64,000 bases of DNA from Brevibacterium ravenspurgense (GTDB taxonomy: Bacteria; Actinomycetota; Actinomycetes; Actinomycetales; Brevibacteriaceae). The notes below the pieces were generated by a model. It made no database searches and was not told the DNA's origin. It saw only the letters and a program-made list of their open reading frames with translations. Of the stretch, positions 48,160 through 57,596 are shown piece after piece. Positions within the stretch are counted from its first letter, which is position 1; each line of letters opens with the position of its first letter. The stretch is from the NCBI RefSeq assembly GCF_001584615.1, contig NZ_LQQC01000010.1:779293-843292 (forward strand), given 5' to 3'. The position numbers and the translations under genes are program-made.

Positions 48160-49437
48160 GTGGAACCTGATGTTGAAAGCCCCGCCTGGACGGCCCACAC
48201 GCAGCGTATGCGTGAGCTTTTCCCTGCGTGGCCGGATGGTTTTCCGCTGTCCGTCTTTGTGTCGCGTTACCTGCTGGGGCGAGTCGCCGGCCAGCTGAAC
48301 ATTTCCGGACGTCCCGAGGTTCCACCTCGGCATCCGGTGCCGCTGGAAGACGACGCTTCTTTTGTCGTGCTTGACGATGCGGATGGTTCAGTGACGGCTG
48401 CGGTCCTCGCAGCGACCACGGGGACCGTCACGGTGTACGCGGATTTTCTGCCGCACGCGCAGCGTTTGCGTGAGATGTTCGGTGATTCGCGGGTGAGTGT
48501 TCGTCCGCTGCCGGGTTTTCCGCCTCATATTTCTGCTGGCCTTGATGTGCGCGGCGCTCGCCCGGCGAAGGCTCTGCTCATTTCGCCGAAGGCGCAGGCT
48601 GCGGTGGCCGATTATGTTGCTGCGCTGCGGCCGGTGGTGGATGAGTTCATGGTCGTGGGTCGCGATAAGCACTTGTTCCGCGGCATTAATGCGGAGCTGG
48701 CGCGCGGTTTCGAGCGGGTCGATGTTTCGCCGGGCCGCTATAAGTCGCGAATGATCATCGGCTCGACGCCCGAATCCGGCACGGGGTTCAGTACAGCGCG
48801 GATTGAGCCGCACCAGCGCACTGCGCGGGCGGATATTCCGGGTGTTCCCGAGCTCGAGGTATCCGCGTACGGAGCGTGTTTCGGCGGGCCGGAGATTGAC
48901 GCGGGTTCCGCTCTGCTGCTGCGCGCGCTCGCTGAGCGCCACGCAGGATCGGCTAGTTCTGCCTCCACATCAACTGACGATGTGCCTGCTGGCCGCCCGC
49001 GGATCCTCGACTTGGGGTGTGGCAATGGTTGGCTGTTGACGGCTGCGACTCATGTTCTGGGAGCGCAGCAGGCGGTGGGGGTCGATGCGTCGGCGGCGGC
49101 GCTGGCTTCTGCTGAGCTGACGGCCGAGGCGGGTATGCCGGCCGGTGTTGATTGGCGTGTTGAGTATTCGAATGCGGGGGAGGGGCTGCCACAGCAGGCT
49201 TTCGATGTTGTGCTTCTCAATCCGCCTTTTCACGCGGGGCATGAAATTGAAAGCGATACTGCCAAGAGGATGATGCGCAGTGCCCACGCGGTGCTGCGGC
49301 CGGGAGGTCGTGTGGTCGCGGTGTTCAATTCCGCGCTGCGGTACAGGCGTGAACTCGAGGCGCTTTTCGGACAGGACAACGTTGAACAGTGGGCGAGGGA
49401 TCGTCGGTTTACCGTCCTGTCGGCGGTGAAAAGCTGA
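48160..49437 (+). CDS. RsmC/RlmG-like SAM-dependent methyltransferase
   Basis: 425 residues. The C-terminal half is a class I methyltransferase with the SAM-binding motif LDLGCGNGWLLTAATHVLG and the N6/N2-specific catalytic NPPFHAGHEI (N-P-P-F-H is typical of RlmG and RsmC guanine-N2 rRNA methylases). The N-terminal half (MEPDVESPAWTAHTQRMREL) is the related non-catalytic domain seen in these proteins. The target nucleotide is not evident. Probably leaderless from GTG 48160. Confidence 0.8.
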   Translation: MEPDVESPAWTAHTQRMRELFPAWPDGFPLSVFVSRYLLGRVAGQLNISGRPEVPPRHPVPLEDDASFVVLDDADGSVTAAVLAATTGTVTVYADFLPHAQRLREMFGDSRVSVRPLPGFPPHISAGLDVRGARPAKALLISPKAQAAVADYVAALRPVVDEFMVVGRDKHLFRGINAELARGFERVDVSPGRYKSRMIIGSTPESGTGFSTARIEPHQRTARADIPGVPELEVSAYGACFGGPEIDAGSALLLRALAERHAGSASSASTSTDDVPAGRPRILDLGCGNGWLLTAATHVLGAQQAVGVDASAAALASAELTAEAGMPAGVDWRVEYSNAGEGLPQQAFDVVLLNPPFHAGHEIESDTAKRMMRSAHAVLRPGGRVVAVFNSALRYRRELEALFGQDNVEQWARDRRFTVLSAVKS

Positions 49438-49474
49438 CCACTTGATCCACCTCGTCAGCCTTGCCCTGCAGAGA

Positions 49475-49513
49475 AGCCCGGCTCCCAGCTGACGAACAGC
49501 TGAGAGCCGGGCT
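49475..49513. terminator. Terminator between the methyltransferase and ABC permease genes
   Basis: AGCCCGGCTCCCAGCTG and CAGCTGAGAGCCGGGCT pair with one mismatch and a 5-nt loop; CCACCTCG octamers flank it on both sides (49447, 49514). It lies between convergent genes. Confidence 0.65.
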
Positions 49514-49545
49514 CCACCTCGGCCTTTCATAGCCGGCTAGCGCAC

Positions 49546-52056
49546 TCAGCGCTGAGCGACTCCCTGTGCGGGCTGTGTGCGGGATGCCGCGATCGCCGGA
49601 AAGAGTGATGCAGCCAAAGCCGCAAACGCGGTCACAGCTGCCAGTGCGGCAAACATCGTCCACGGGACGTCTGGTGCGACGGTGATGCCTTCGGCGGTCA
49701 GCAGCGAACGAACTCCAGCCCAGCCGAACAGAACACCCAAGCCCGTGCCCACGATGAGTGAGACGATGGCCATGAGCATCGCCTCGCCGGCCACCATGCG
49801 GGCCGCTGCCCAGCGGGACAGTCCCAGGGTGCGCAGCAGCGCGGTTTCGCGTTTGCGTTCAATTGTTGCCAGGGACAGGGTGTTGCCCACGCCGACGATC
49901 GAAATGATGATCGAAGCGCCCAGCAGGCCCAGCACAATTCCCATCATGATGCTGATGATCTGCGCATACGATGCTCGTTGGAGTGCGCCGTCTGCATCGC
50001 TGAAAACACCGGTTTTCTCGAGATCAGCCTTGAGCTTTGTGATCTGCGAAATGCTTGCATCGTCAGCCAGACGAACCCATGTTTGGCCGTCTGCCTTTGT
50101 CAGGCCGAGGGCGGCGATGTCGTCTGCGTTGGCAAGTGCCGTGTCAGCGGGTACTGCATTGTGGATCTTCACTGTGAGTTCCACGGATTTCTTCCCGGCC
50201 TCGCCAGCCTTGCCAGCCCCGCCAGCCTGCCCAGCGGTGAACGTGACCTTCTTACCGGCAATGTCTTCGGTGTTGGGGCCCGACTTGATGTAGACCACGC
50301 CAGGTGGCGGCAGGAGCTTCGTGCTGCGCGGCACGCTGTATTTCTGCTTCTCAACGCCGACCAGCTGCGTGTGCGTGCTTTCCGGATCATCGTCCTGGCC
50401 CAATGGCTCAGAGGCCTCTGCCTGCGTGCCGGGCAGGGTGACGAGGTCCTTGACGATCTCGGAGTTCTTCAGGGTGTTGACCGTTTTGTCGGAGCCTGAC
50501 TGCGCTGCGAGGTCGATCGGTGCGTCTTCGGACAGCGTCGTGTCGATGGTTGTGCGAGTGGTCTGCGCGCCCATGAAGATGGTCGCCACCAGGGTTACGC
50601 CGATCAGCAGCGCCGCGGTTGTCGAAGCGGTCCTGCGCGGGGCCAGCTTCACGTTGCGCGCAACAAGACCGAGCGTCGGTGAGTGGAAGATCTTTTCGCC
50701 GACCCGCCCGGTCAATTCGACCAAGGGCGGCACGAACACACGGCTGAGCACCAGCACACCGCAGAAGGCCATGAAAGCGCCGGGCAGTGCGAGCGTCATG
50801 TCGCCGTCGTTTGCCCCGACTACGGTGGCAGCGGCGCCGAGTGCGGTGAGCACTGTGCCAAGCACCAGACGAATCCACGGGAAGCGCGAATCGGGTGCTG
50901 GGATGTCTGCCGGTGCCAGTGCGTCGATGGGGGACACGCGTGTGGCTTTAAGCGCGGGGACGAAGGATGCTGCAACGGTGACGGTGACGCCCACTGCCAG
51001 GCCGAGCACCACGGCGAGGACTGGCAGGGGTGCGGTCTGGAAGTTCGCCTGGACGTATGTGCGCAGGGCAATGGGCAGCAGCATGGCGGCTCCCCAGCCC
51101 ACAAACACTCCGATGACGGAGCTGACAAGACCCAGCACGGCACCTTCGGCCAGGGTTGCGTTGCGCAGCTGTGAGCGTGTGGCGCCAACTGCCCGCAGGA
51201 GCGCCAGGGAACGGGTGCGGGAGGCGACGAGCACCTGGAAGGTGTTCGAAATGACGAGCACCGCTACGAACAGCGCCACCGCAATGAAGGCGCCGATGAA
51301 TGTCACGACGGTTGCGGAGTCTCCCGTGACGTCGTTCATGCGCTCTTCGATCAACTGGTCTTCTGTGGCGACTTTGTAGTCACCGGCAAGTTTCGCACCG
51401 TACGTGTTGCTGCTCACCTCTTCAGAGCCGGCCAGGGCGTCTGCTATCGCGGACTGGACTTTCGAGGTGTCGGCTGACTTGTCTGTGAACACGCGCAGGT
51501 AGTTGAAACCCGGGTCCAGGTCGGCAATGCCGTGGTTGGTCACCTGGAGTGCGGCTGAGGGCATGGGGCCGATGCCGGTGATGGTGTAGGTGCGTTTGGT
51601 GTCCTGCCCGCCCTCGAAGGAGGGAACGCTCAGCTCAACTTGGTCTCCGACTTCCTTGTTTTCCTGTTGGGCGACTGAGGTGTCGAACAGGATCTGGTCG
51701 GCTTTGGTAGGCGCTTTGCCTGTTGTCACTTCGATGTGGCTGTTTTTGGGCCACACGGACACTTCGGTGAATCCGCCGCTGGGCAGGCGTGCGAAGGTCG
51801 ATTCGATTCGCTGTGTTTCTTTGACTCCCTTGATGCTGTTGATCTTCTTTTCTGTCGACTCTTCAAGGGGGTCGTAGTCGTTTGTCACCACAAGGTCCGC
51901 ACCTGAATACTGAGCGGAGAATTCACCGCGGATGGTTTTGTTGAAGGATGCCAGCACACCGGTGACGGCAACGACGAATGCGACCGACACGATGATGGTC
52001 AGTGCCGCGGCTATCAGGCGTGCACCGCCGGAGCGCAGGTTTGCTTTGACGATCAT
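49546..52056 (-). CDS. FtsX-like ABC transporter permease
   Basis: 836 residues. An N-terminal transmembrane segment (LIAAALTIIVSVAFVVAVTG) precedes a periplasm-facing MacB_PCD-like domain to about residue 250, then an FtsX domain of three helices (FIGAFIAVALFVAVLVISNTF and following), a central helical pair, a second outer domain of about 200 residues, and a final FtsX block (MMGIVLGLLGASIIISIVG). This duplicated layout with ten helices is that of exporters for peptides, lipoproteins or antimicrobials. It overlaps the ATPase gene by four bases. Confidence 0.88.
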   Translation of the reverse strand: MIVKANLRSGGARLIAAALTIIVSVAFVVAVTGVLASFNKTIRGEFSAQYSGADLVVTNDYDPLEESTEKKINSIKGVKETQRIESTFARLPSGGFTEVSVWPKNSHIEVTTGKAPTKADQILFDTSVAQQENKEVGDQVELSVPSFEGGQDTKRTYTITGIGPMPSAALQVTNHGIADLDPGFNYLRVFTDKSADTSKVQSAIADALAGSEEVSSNTYGAKLAGDYKVATEDQLIEERMNDVTGDSATVVTFIGAFIAVALFVAVLVISNTFQVLVASRTRSLALLRAVGATRSQLRNATLAEGAVLGLVSSVIGVFVGWGAAMLLPIALRTYVQANFQTAPLPVLAVVLGLAVGVTVTVAASFVPALKATRVSPIDALAPADIPAPDSRFPWIRLVLGTVLTALGAAATVVGANDGDMTLALPGAFMAFCGVLVLSRVFVPPLVELTGRVGEKIFHSPTLGLVARNVKLAPRRTASTTAALLIGVTLVATIFMGAQTTRTTIDTTLSEDAPIDLAAQSGSDKTVNTLKNSEIVKDLVTLPGTQAEASEPLGQDDDPESTHTQLVGVEKQKYSVPRSTKLLPPPGVVYIKSGPNTEDIAGKKVTFTAGQAGGAGKAGEAGKKSVELTVKIHNAVPADTALANADDIAALGLTKADGQTWVRLADDASISQITKLKADLEKTGVFSDADGALQRASYAQIISIMMGIVLGLLGASIIISIVGVGNTLSLATIERKRETALLRTLGLSRWAAARMVAGEAMLMAIVSLIVGTGLGVLFGWAGVRSLLTAEGITVAPDVPWTMFAALAAVTAFAALAASLFPAIAASRTQPAQGVAQR

Positions 52057-52796
52057 TTGGTGACCTCCAGAAGTGCGTCGGAGATCGCCTCGACAGTCGG
52101 GGAGTAGAGCTCGCCCACCACGTATCCGTCAGCGAGCATCACGACGCGGTCGGCGTAGGCGGCGGCTGATGGGTCGTGGGTGACCATGACGACGGTCTGG
52201 CCCAATTCGCTTACGCAGCTGCGCAGGGTCTGCAGGACTTCGGTGCCGGTGCGTGTGTCGAGTGCGCCGGTGGGTTCGTCGGCAAACAGGACTTCAGGCT
52301 GGTTGACGAGTGCGCGGGCAACGGCGACGCGCTGTTGTTGGCCGCCGGAAAGTTCGTGGGGGCGGTGGCTCAGTCGGTCGGTCAGTCCGAGGTTTTCGAC
52401 GATTGCTCGTTTGAATTCCTGGTCAACTTTGCTGCGAGCCAGTTTGGCCGGGAGCATGATGTTCTCATCGGCGGTCATTGCGGGGATCAGGTTGAACGCC
52501 TGAAAGACGAACCCCATGTGGTTGCGCCTGATTTTCGTCAGGGCGGAGTCGCTGATGCCGGTGATTGCACGTCCGGCCAGGGTCACGGAGCCGCTGTCGG
52601 GGCTGTCCAATCCGGCCAGTATGTGCATGAGGGTCGACTTGCCAGACCCGGAGGGCCCCATGATCGCGGTGAACTTACCGGCCTGAATGTCGATGCTGAA
52701 GTTGTCGAATACGGTCAGGCGGGCTTCGCCGGTGCCGTAGGACTTGCTGATGCCGCGGGCGCTGATCGCGGTTGTGTGCGCTGTGGAAATCGTCAT
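52053..52796 (-). CDS. ABC transporter ATP-binding protein (MacB/LolD type)
   Basis: 247 residues. Walker A GPSGSGKST, Q-loop VFQAFNLIPAMTADEN, signature LSGGQQQRVAVARAL, Walker B VLFADEPTGALD and H-loop MVTHDPSAAAYADRV are all present. Partner of the downstream FtsX-like permease. Confidence 0.93.
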   Translation of the reverse strand: MTISTAHTTAISARGISKSYGTGEARLTVFDNFSIDIQAGKFTAIMGPSGSGKSTLMHILAGLDSPDSGSVTLAGRAITGISDSALTKIRRNHMGFVFQAFNLIPAMTADENIMLPAKLARSKVDQEFKRAIVENLGLTDRLSHRPHELSGGQQQRVAVARALVNQPEVLFADEPTGALDTRTGTEVLQTLRSCVSELGQTVVMVTHDPSAAAYADRVVMLADGYVVGELYSPTVEAISDALLEVTK

Positions 52797-52881
52797 GTTT
52801 CCACTTTCGCGAGCTCGTCAGCTCAGATCATCGGCCCGTGGGATGCTCCTGAAAGGTGTTCCTCATCCCTGAGGATGAGGT

Positions 52882-53546
52882 TCATACGATTCCGGTTTCG
52901 TACGCCAGGATGACGGCGTGGATGCGGTCGCGCACTTCGAGTTTTGCCAGGATGTTCCGGACGTGGGTTTTGACTGTGGGTTCGGCCATGAACAGTTCGT
53001 CCCCGATTTCCGCGTTCGACTTCCCCTGCGCGATCAGCTGGAAGACTTCGCGTTCGCGCGCTGTGAGCCGCTCCAGTTTCTGGGCGTGTTCGGTGGGTGG
53101 GGCGGGTTCTGCGATGACGGTCTGCAGCAGCCTGCGGGTGGTCGATGGTGCGATGACGGCGCCACCCGTGTGGGCTTGTCGTATGGAGTCGAGCAGCACC
53201 TCGGGGCGGGCGTCTTTCAGCAGAAAACCGCTGGCCCCTGATCGCAGAGCCGATAGCGCGTATTCGTCTGTGTCGAATGTGGTGAGCACGATGACGGTGG
53301 GCACGCGGGGGGCTTCCGGGCATCGCCGAGCGCCATGATTTCAGCTGTGGCGGACAGTCCGTCAAGGACGGGCATTCGGATGTCCATGAGAACAACGTCG
53401 ACTGCCTGTGCCGCAACGGTGTTGACGGCCTCACGGCCGTTTTCTGCCTGAGCGATGACCTTCATGTCGTCTTGTGAGTCGATCACCATCGCGAAGCCAG
53501 CCCGTACAAGAGCCTGGTCGTCAACAAGAAGTACGCGAATGGTCAT
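52882..53546 (-). pseudogene. NarL/FixJ-type response regulator with a frameshift in a six-G run
   Basis: Two overlapping frames encode one protein. From 53546: receiver domain MTIRVLLVDDQALVRAGFAM with the phospho-acceptor Asp in DVVLMDIRMPVLDG. After GDARKPP the frame shifts; the other frame resumes VPTVIVLTTFDTDEYALSAL and continues through the GASGFLLKDARPE segment to a LuxR-type helix-turn-helix (LTAREREVFQLIAQGKSNAE, TVKTHVRNILAKLEVRDR). The break is at G53307-53312 (CCCCCC on the coding strand); one extra C would restore 221 residues. It may be a sequencing error, a null mutation, or a reversible slippage switch. Paired with the upstream histidine kinase (ATGA overlap). Confidence 0.85.
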
Positions 53547-54760
53547 GAGTTGTCCTCGGGCAGTGTCAGCAGAACTGAGAATCCGGTGTCTGTCGGTTCG
53601 GCGGTGAGCGTGCCGTTGTGAACGCGCGCTCGCTCTTTCATGCCCTGAATGCCGGCACCGGAACCCGGAACGGCTGAACGGTCAGCGTGCCCGGTAGAGG
53701 TGATGTCGGCGATGAGCTCTTTGTCGCCCGGCCGTACGGTGACGGATGCGCGGGCGTGTGGTCCGCCGTGTTTCATTGTGTTGGTGAGTGCTTCTTGCAC
53801 GACACGGTATACGGCAAGTTCGGCTGCCGGCGACAGGGTGGGGAGGCCGGGGGAGACTTCCAGCGTGACATCAAGGCCGGCTGAACGGACGTTGTCGATG
53901 AGGGTGCCGAGGTCGCTGATGGCTGGCATGGGTGCGGTTTTCTGTCCGGGTTCTCTGTCGCGCAGGACTCCAAGGATGCCGCGCAGGTTCCCCAGGGCTT
54001 CGCGCCCGGTGTCGGCAATGGTTTCCAGGGCTGTCACGGCTGCTTCGGGTGAGCGTGCCGCTGCATAGCGGCCGCCGTCGGCTTGGGTGATGATGACCGA
54101 CATGGAGTGGGCGATGATGTCGTGCATTTCCCGGGCAATGCGCATGCGTTCGGCATCCGAGGCCAATCGGATTTCGTTTTCGCGTTCCCGTTCAAGCAGT
54201 GCGCTGCGTTCGGCTATCCGCTGGAGTTCGTCGATTCTGCGGCGGCGGTAGTCGCCTGTGGCCCAGGCGAATGCGACTGCAGCCAGGGGGAACACAAAGA
54301 ACGCGGAAACGTACATCAGCAGCTCGCCTGGCGTAACGTCCTTGATTCGCGCACCCTCCAGGTACATCATGGCCGAGACGCTCACAAGGAAGATCAGAGA
54401 TGCTGCCGCGCCCAGGGCAAGGAAGATCTTGCCCCAACGGCGGGGAGCATATGCGGTGACTGCGTGAACCGTGATGGGAACTGCCAGCAGTGTGGGATGT
54501 GGGTATCCGCCTGTCAGGGCGTAACCGAGACCTGTCGCTGCCACTGCCCAGCCGGTGACCAGCGGGAATGTGCGGCGGAAGGTGAGTGCGGCGCCCATTG
54601 CGCCCAGGAGCACCATGTGGATGATGCCGCGCACATCGTCTTCATAGAACCGAAAGCTGAACGCGATGAGCATCAGGGGAACGGCGAAGAGCAGCGAGTC
54701 AACGATCCATTTATGGGTCGAGAAAAACTGCGATGCCCTCACGTGCCACGGTTCTGCCAT
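53543..54760 (-). CDS. DesK-type sensor histidine kinase
   Basis: 405 residues. Five or six hydrophobic segments in residues 18-160 are followed by a HisKA_3 dimerisation domain with phosphorylated His213 in REMHDIIAHSMSVI, and an HATPase_c domain (TNTMKHGGPHARASV N-box, GSGAGIQGMKERARV G-box). The short outer loops imply it senses membrane state. It overlaps the response regulator; both lie upstream of the ABC genes, so the pair probably controls the exporter. Confidence 0.9.
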   Translation of the reverse strand: MAEPWHVRASQFFSTHKWIVDSLLFAVPLMLIAFSFRFYEDDVRGIIHMVLLGAMGAALTFRRTFPLVTGWAVAATGLGYALTGGYPHPTLLAVPITVHAVTAYAPRRWGKIFLALGAAASLIFLVSVSAMMYLEGARIKDVTPGELLMYVSAFFVFPLAAVAFAWATGDYRRRRIDELQRIAERSALLERERENEIRLASDAERMRIAREMHDIIAHSMSVIITQADGGRYAAARSPEAAVTALETIADTGREALGNLRGILGVLRDREPGQKTAPMPAISDLGTLIDNVRSAGLDVTLEVSPGLPTLSPAAELAVYRVVQEALTNTMKHGGPHARASVTVRPGDKELIADITSTGHADRSAVPGSGAGIQGMKERARVHNGTLTAEPTDTGFSVLLTLPEDNS

Positions 54761-54992
54761 GACAGTAAGTCTAGGAAGCCCCAGGCTGGGCTTTCATCGT
54801 CCCGCGGGATGAGTTCTGCGCTGCGGGATATGATCCTGCGGGGTGCATTGGCGAGGTGCTGCTCGGGTCCGCGCTCGCTTTTTTGGGTCGCTGACCTGCG
54901 TTCATTCTGTATTCAACCAGGTGGGACTGCTGATTCAGATTGGTCTGTGAGGGTAAGCGGGACCCTGCTCTGATCGTCAATGGAGATCGCCC

Positions 54993-57293
54993 ATGCCCCG
55001 CTCTCAGCGCTTCGGCGCGTTTGTTCTTGCTGCCGCTGTCATCGGAACGCTGACCCCGTCGACAGCTGTTTTTGCCGCTCTGCCGGCAGCCCAGGAAGCT
55101 TCTTCTGAAGAACCCGCGAAGGACACCTCCGCCTCGGAACCTTCAGAAGAGCCCAAGCCTTCGGAAGCTGCCGAAGCACCGGTACGCCCCTCCTCGGAAC
55201 CTTCTGAAGACCCGAAGACCCCGGAAGCTGACGCCCCGGCAACTCCTGTCTCGGAGCCTTCGGAAGCAGCGGAAGAAGAGGAAGAAGCGAAGACCGGCAA
55301 GGTTGATTTCCGTCTGTTCCGTGATGAGAACCTCAACAATACGTATGACGATGAAGATGCTCACGATGGTTACGTGAACCTTCTGAACAAGGACACGGGT
55401 GAGTGGTTTAAGGTTCTGCCCGGTTCCTTGCAGAAGCAGGGTCTGCCGGCTGGCACGTACACGGTGTACATGCGTGATGCTTCGATCGCGGATGGTTTTG
55501 GTGTGGTTGTCGATGCTAAGGGCAAGCGTCTGCCTTTCGTTGAACTGAAGGAGCAGAACGACGCGACGTACATTGACGAAGACAGTGGGGAGACGGCGGA
55601 GACTGTTACTGATACCGGTCGTTTTGTCACCACCACGATCGAGGTGAAGGCCGGGGAAACTGCCGCCGCTCACTATGCGTCGACGCGTATCGACGCTGCA
55701 GCGAAGGTCACCCTGGATGGTGAGAACGTCCCAACCGATGTGTATTTCAAGGACGGCAACCGGAAGCTGAAGTCCTTTGAATCGGACTCCGGTTACCTGG
55801 CTTCGGATGACGCTTCGAAGAAGGCACGCCATTTCTTCTCCGAGGAATGGATCACGGTCGGTGTGAACCCGGTGGCCGGTCAGCGTGTGAAGAATGTGAC
55901 CGTCGGCGGTCTGGGTGCCGGTAAGGACATCACGGCCGAAAAGATCTCACCGTTTGAGTACCGCGTGAAGCGCTCAGAAATGGGCGACGACTTTGGGCGT
56001 TTTGAGTTCAAGGTCGAACTTGAGAAGAGCGCTGAGTTCGGCAAGGTCGACTTCCGCCTGTTCCGTGACGAAAACCTCAACAACACGTACGACAGCGGCA
56101 CTGACGAGGATCTGGATGACTATGTGAACCTTTTCAATGAGGACACCAAGGAATGGTTCAAGGTTCTTCCCGGTTCGCTGCAGAAGCAGGGTCTGCCCGC
56201 AGGCAAGTACACGGTGTACATGCGCACGCAGGGGACCGCGCAGGGCTTCGGCGCGATTGTCGATGCCGACGGTAAGCGCCTGCCGTTCAAGACTCTCGAG
56301 GGCAAGAACGAAGCTGTGTACATCGATGAAGACAACGGCAAGCAGACAGGAACCGTCACTGACGCCGGCCAGTTTGTCACCACCACGATCGAGGTGAAGG
56401 CCGGGGAAACTGTCACCGCTCACTATGCGTCGAGCCGTATCGATGCTTCCGCGAAGATCAACGATGACGGTGTGGAAAGCGTCTACTTCAAGGACGGCGA
56501 CACGAAGCTTGGCGCGTTCGCTTCGGATGCTGGCTTCCTCGCCACTGCAGACGCAGAAAAGAAGATCCGTCACTTCTTCACAGAAGACACGGTGACCCTG
56601 GGCGTCAACCTGAAGGACGGCCGCCGGGTTGTCAAGGTCGAGGTGGAGCCGTCGGCTACTCGTGGTGGCGAGACTCGTGTTCTGTACGATGCCGAAGCTG
56701 CAGCACCTTCTGCTGACCCGGAGGCAACGCCTGCCGCCGCACCGGTTGCCTTCGCTGCGGCCTCTGCCGCTGAAGCATCGGCCGAACAGGACCCAACAGA
56801 GTTCTCGATCAAGCGTTCGGAAATGGGCGATGACTTCGGCCGCTTCGAGTTCGTGGTGACCACGGGACCGAAGGAAGACCCCACCGACGAGCCGACGGAC
56901 GATCCAACCGACGAGCCGACGGACGATCCAACCGACGAGCCGACGGATGAGCCGACTCAGGACCCGACGGACGAACCGACTGACGAGCCGACGGATGACC
57001 CGACGGATGAACCGACCGACGAACCATCCCAGGATCCGACGGAGGGTGCAACCGACGGTTCGACCGAAGGCGGCTCCGCAGCTCCTGCACCCGGTGAGTC
57101 CGATGGCAATGGCAGCACCGGCGGTTCCACGGAGAGCGGCAGCGGCTCGACCACGGGCAGCGCGTCTGACAGCAGCTCATCGCAGAAGGGTTCAATGCCG
57201 CGCACTGGTGTCAGTGTCGGCATGAGCCTGGCGGCTGGGCTGGGACTCATCGCGGTTGGTTCTCTGCTGGTTGCACGCCGTCGCAAAGGCTGA
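54993..57293 (+). CDS. Wall-anchored surface protein with two approximately 250-residue repeats and an MPRTG signal
   Basis: 766 residues. Signal peptide MPRSQRFGAFVLAAAVIGTL with Ala-X-Ala near residue 30; a Glu/Pro/Ser-rich linker to about residue 100; two related blocks starting GKVDFRLFRDENLNNTYD at residues about 102 and 350; each block also has EWFKVLPGSLQKQGLPAG and the FVTTTIEVKAGET strand, and ends RSEMGDDFGRFEF. A (PTDEPTDD)n stalk and Gly/Ser stretch lead to MPRTG at residue 735 with a hydrophobic helix and RRRKG tail. The sorting motif has Met in place of Leu. The repeats look like SdrD/Cna-B-type beta-sandwich modules, but I do not recognise the family. Adhesion is a guess. Confidence 0.75.
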   Translation: MPRSQRFGAFVLAAAVIGTLTPSTAVFAALPAAQEASSEEPAKDTSASEPSEEPKPSEAAEAPVRPSSEPSEDPKTPEADAPATPVSEPSEAAEEEEEAKTGKVDFRLFRDENLNNTYDDEDAHDGYVNLLNKDTGEWFKVLPGSLQKQGLPAGTYTVYMRDASIADGFGVVVDAKGKRLPFVELKEQNDATYIDEDSGETAETVTDTGRFVTTTIEVKAGETAAAHYASTRIDAAAKVTLDGENVPTDVYFKDGNRKLKSFESDSGYLASDDASKKARHFFSEEWITVGVNPVAGQRVKNVTVGGLGAGKDITAEKISPFEYRVKRSEMGDDFGRFEFKVELEKSAEFGKVDFRLFRDENLNNTYDSGTDEDLDDYVNLFNEDTKEWFKVLPGSLQKQGLPAGKYTVYMRTQGTAQGFGAIVDADGKRLPFKTLEGKNEAVYIDEDNGKQTGTVTDAGQFVTTTIEVKAGETVTAHYASSRIDASAKINDDGVESVYFKDGDTKLGAFASDAGFLATADAEKKIRHFFTEDTVTLGVNLKDGRRVVKVEVEPSATRGGETRVLYDAEAAAPSADPEATPAAAPVAFAAASAAEASAEQDPTEFSIKRSEMGDDFGRFEFVVTTGPKEDPTDEPTDDPTDEPTDDPTDEPTDEPTQDPTDEPTDEPTDDPTDEPTDEPSQDPTEGATDGSTEGGSAAPAPGESDGNGSTGGSTESGSGSTTGSASDSSSSQKGSMPRTGVSVGMSLAAGLGLIAVGSLLVARRRKG

Positions 57294-57326
57294 GTGCTGA
57301 ACGTGTGATCGCAGCTGAATAGAGCA

Positions 57327-57366
57327 CGGTGCGGGCGAGGAACACCTCGCTCGCACCGTGTTTTTG
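57327..57366 (+). terminator. Terminator after the MPRTG surface protein gene
   Basis: CACGGTGCGGGCGAGG and CCTCGCTCGCACCGTG form a 16-bp stem with one mismatch, AACA loop, followed by TTTTTG. Confidence 0.85.
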
Positions 57367-57596
57367 TGCCTTCACCGGACGGGTGCTCTACGCCGGCATC
57401 CACCCGAAGACTCCGTAACTGTTTCAGAAACGATTCCACAGACTAACGATTCCGAATATCTGCACGAATAAACATATAAACGCTTTTGCATTCTATTAAC
57501 GGCTCTTTATGCAAATGACAAAACGCCCCTTTTCTGGGTAATTTAATTCTCGCTGAGTTTCTGTATTGAGAATGCTGACCATTGAAGGAGGGGTTC
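57367..57596 (+). promoter_or_regulatory. AT-rich upstream region of the anchor-M surface protein gene
   Basis: Unlike its surroundings this 230-bp stretch is AT-rich from about 57420 on. AACGATTCC occurs twice (57429-57437 and 57445-57453), one and a half turns apart. AATTTAATTC (57540 on) could hold a -10. AAGGAGGGG is the ribosome-binding site. No gene is present. Confidence 0.5.

Noticed and set aside
47992..48333. A longer N-terminus (to 250 residues) for the universal stress protein
   Set aside because: The extension overlaps the divergent methyltransferase promoter and coding start and is not part of the Usp fold.
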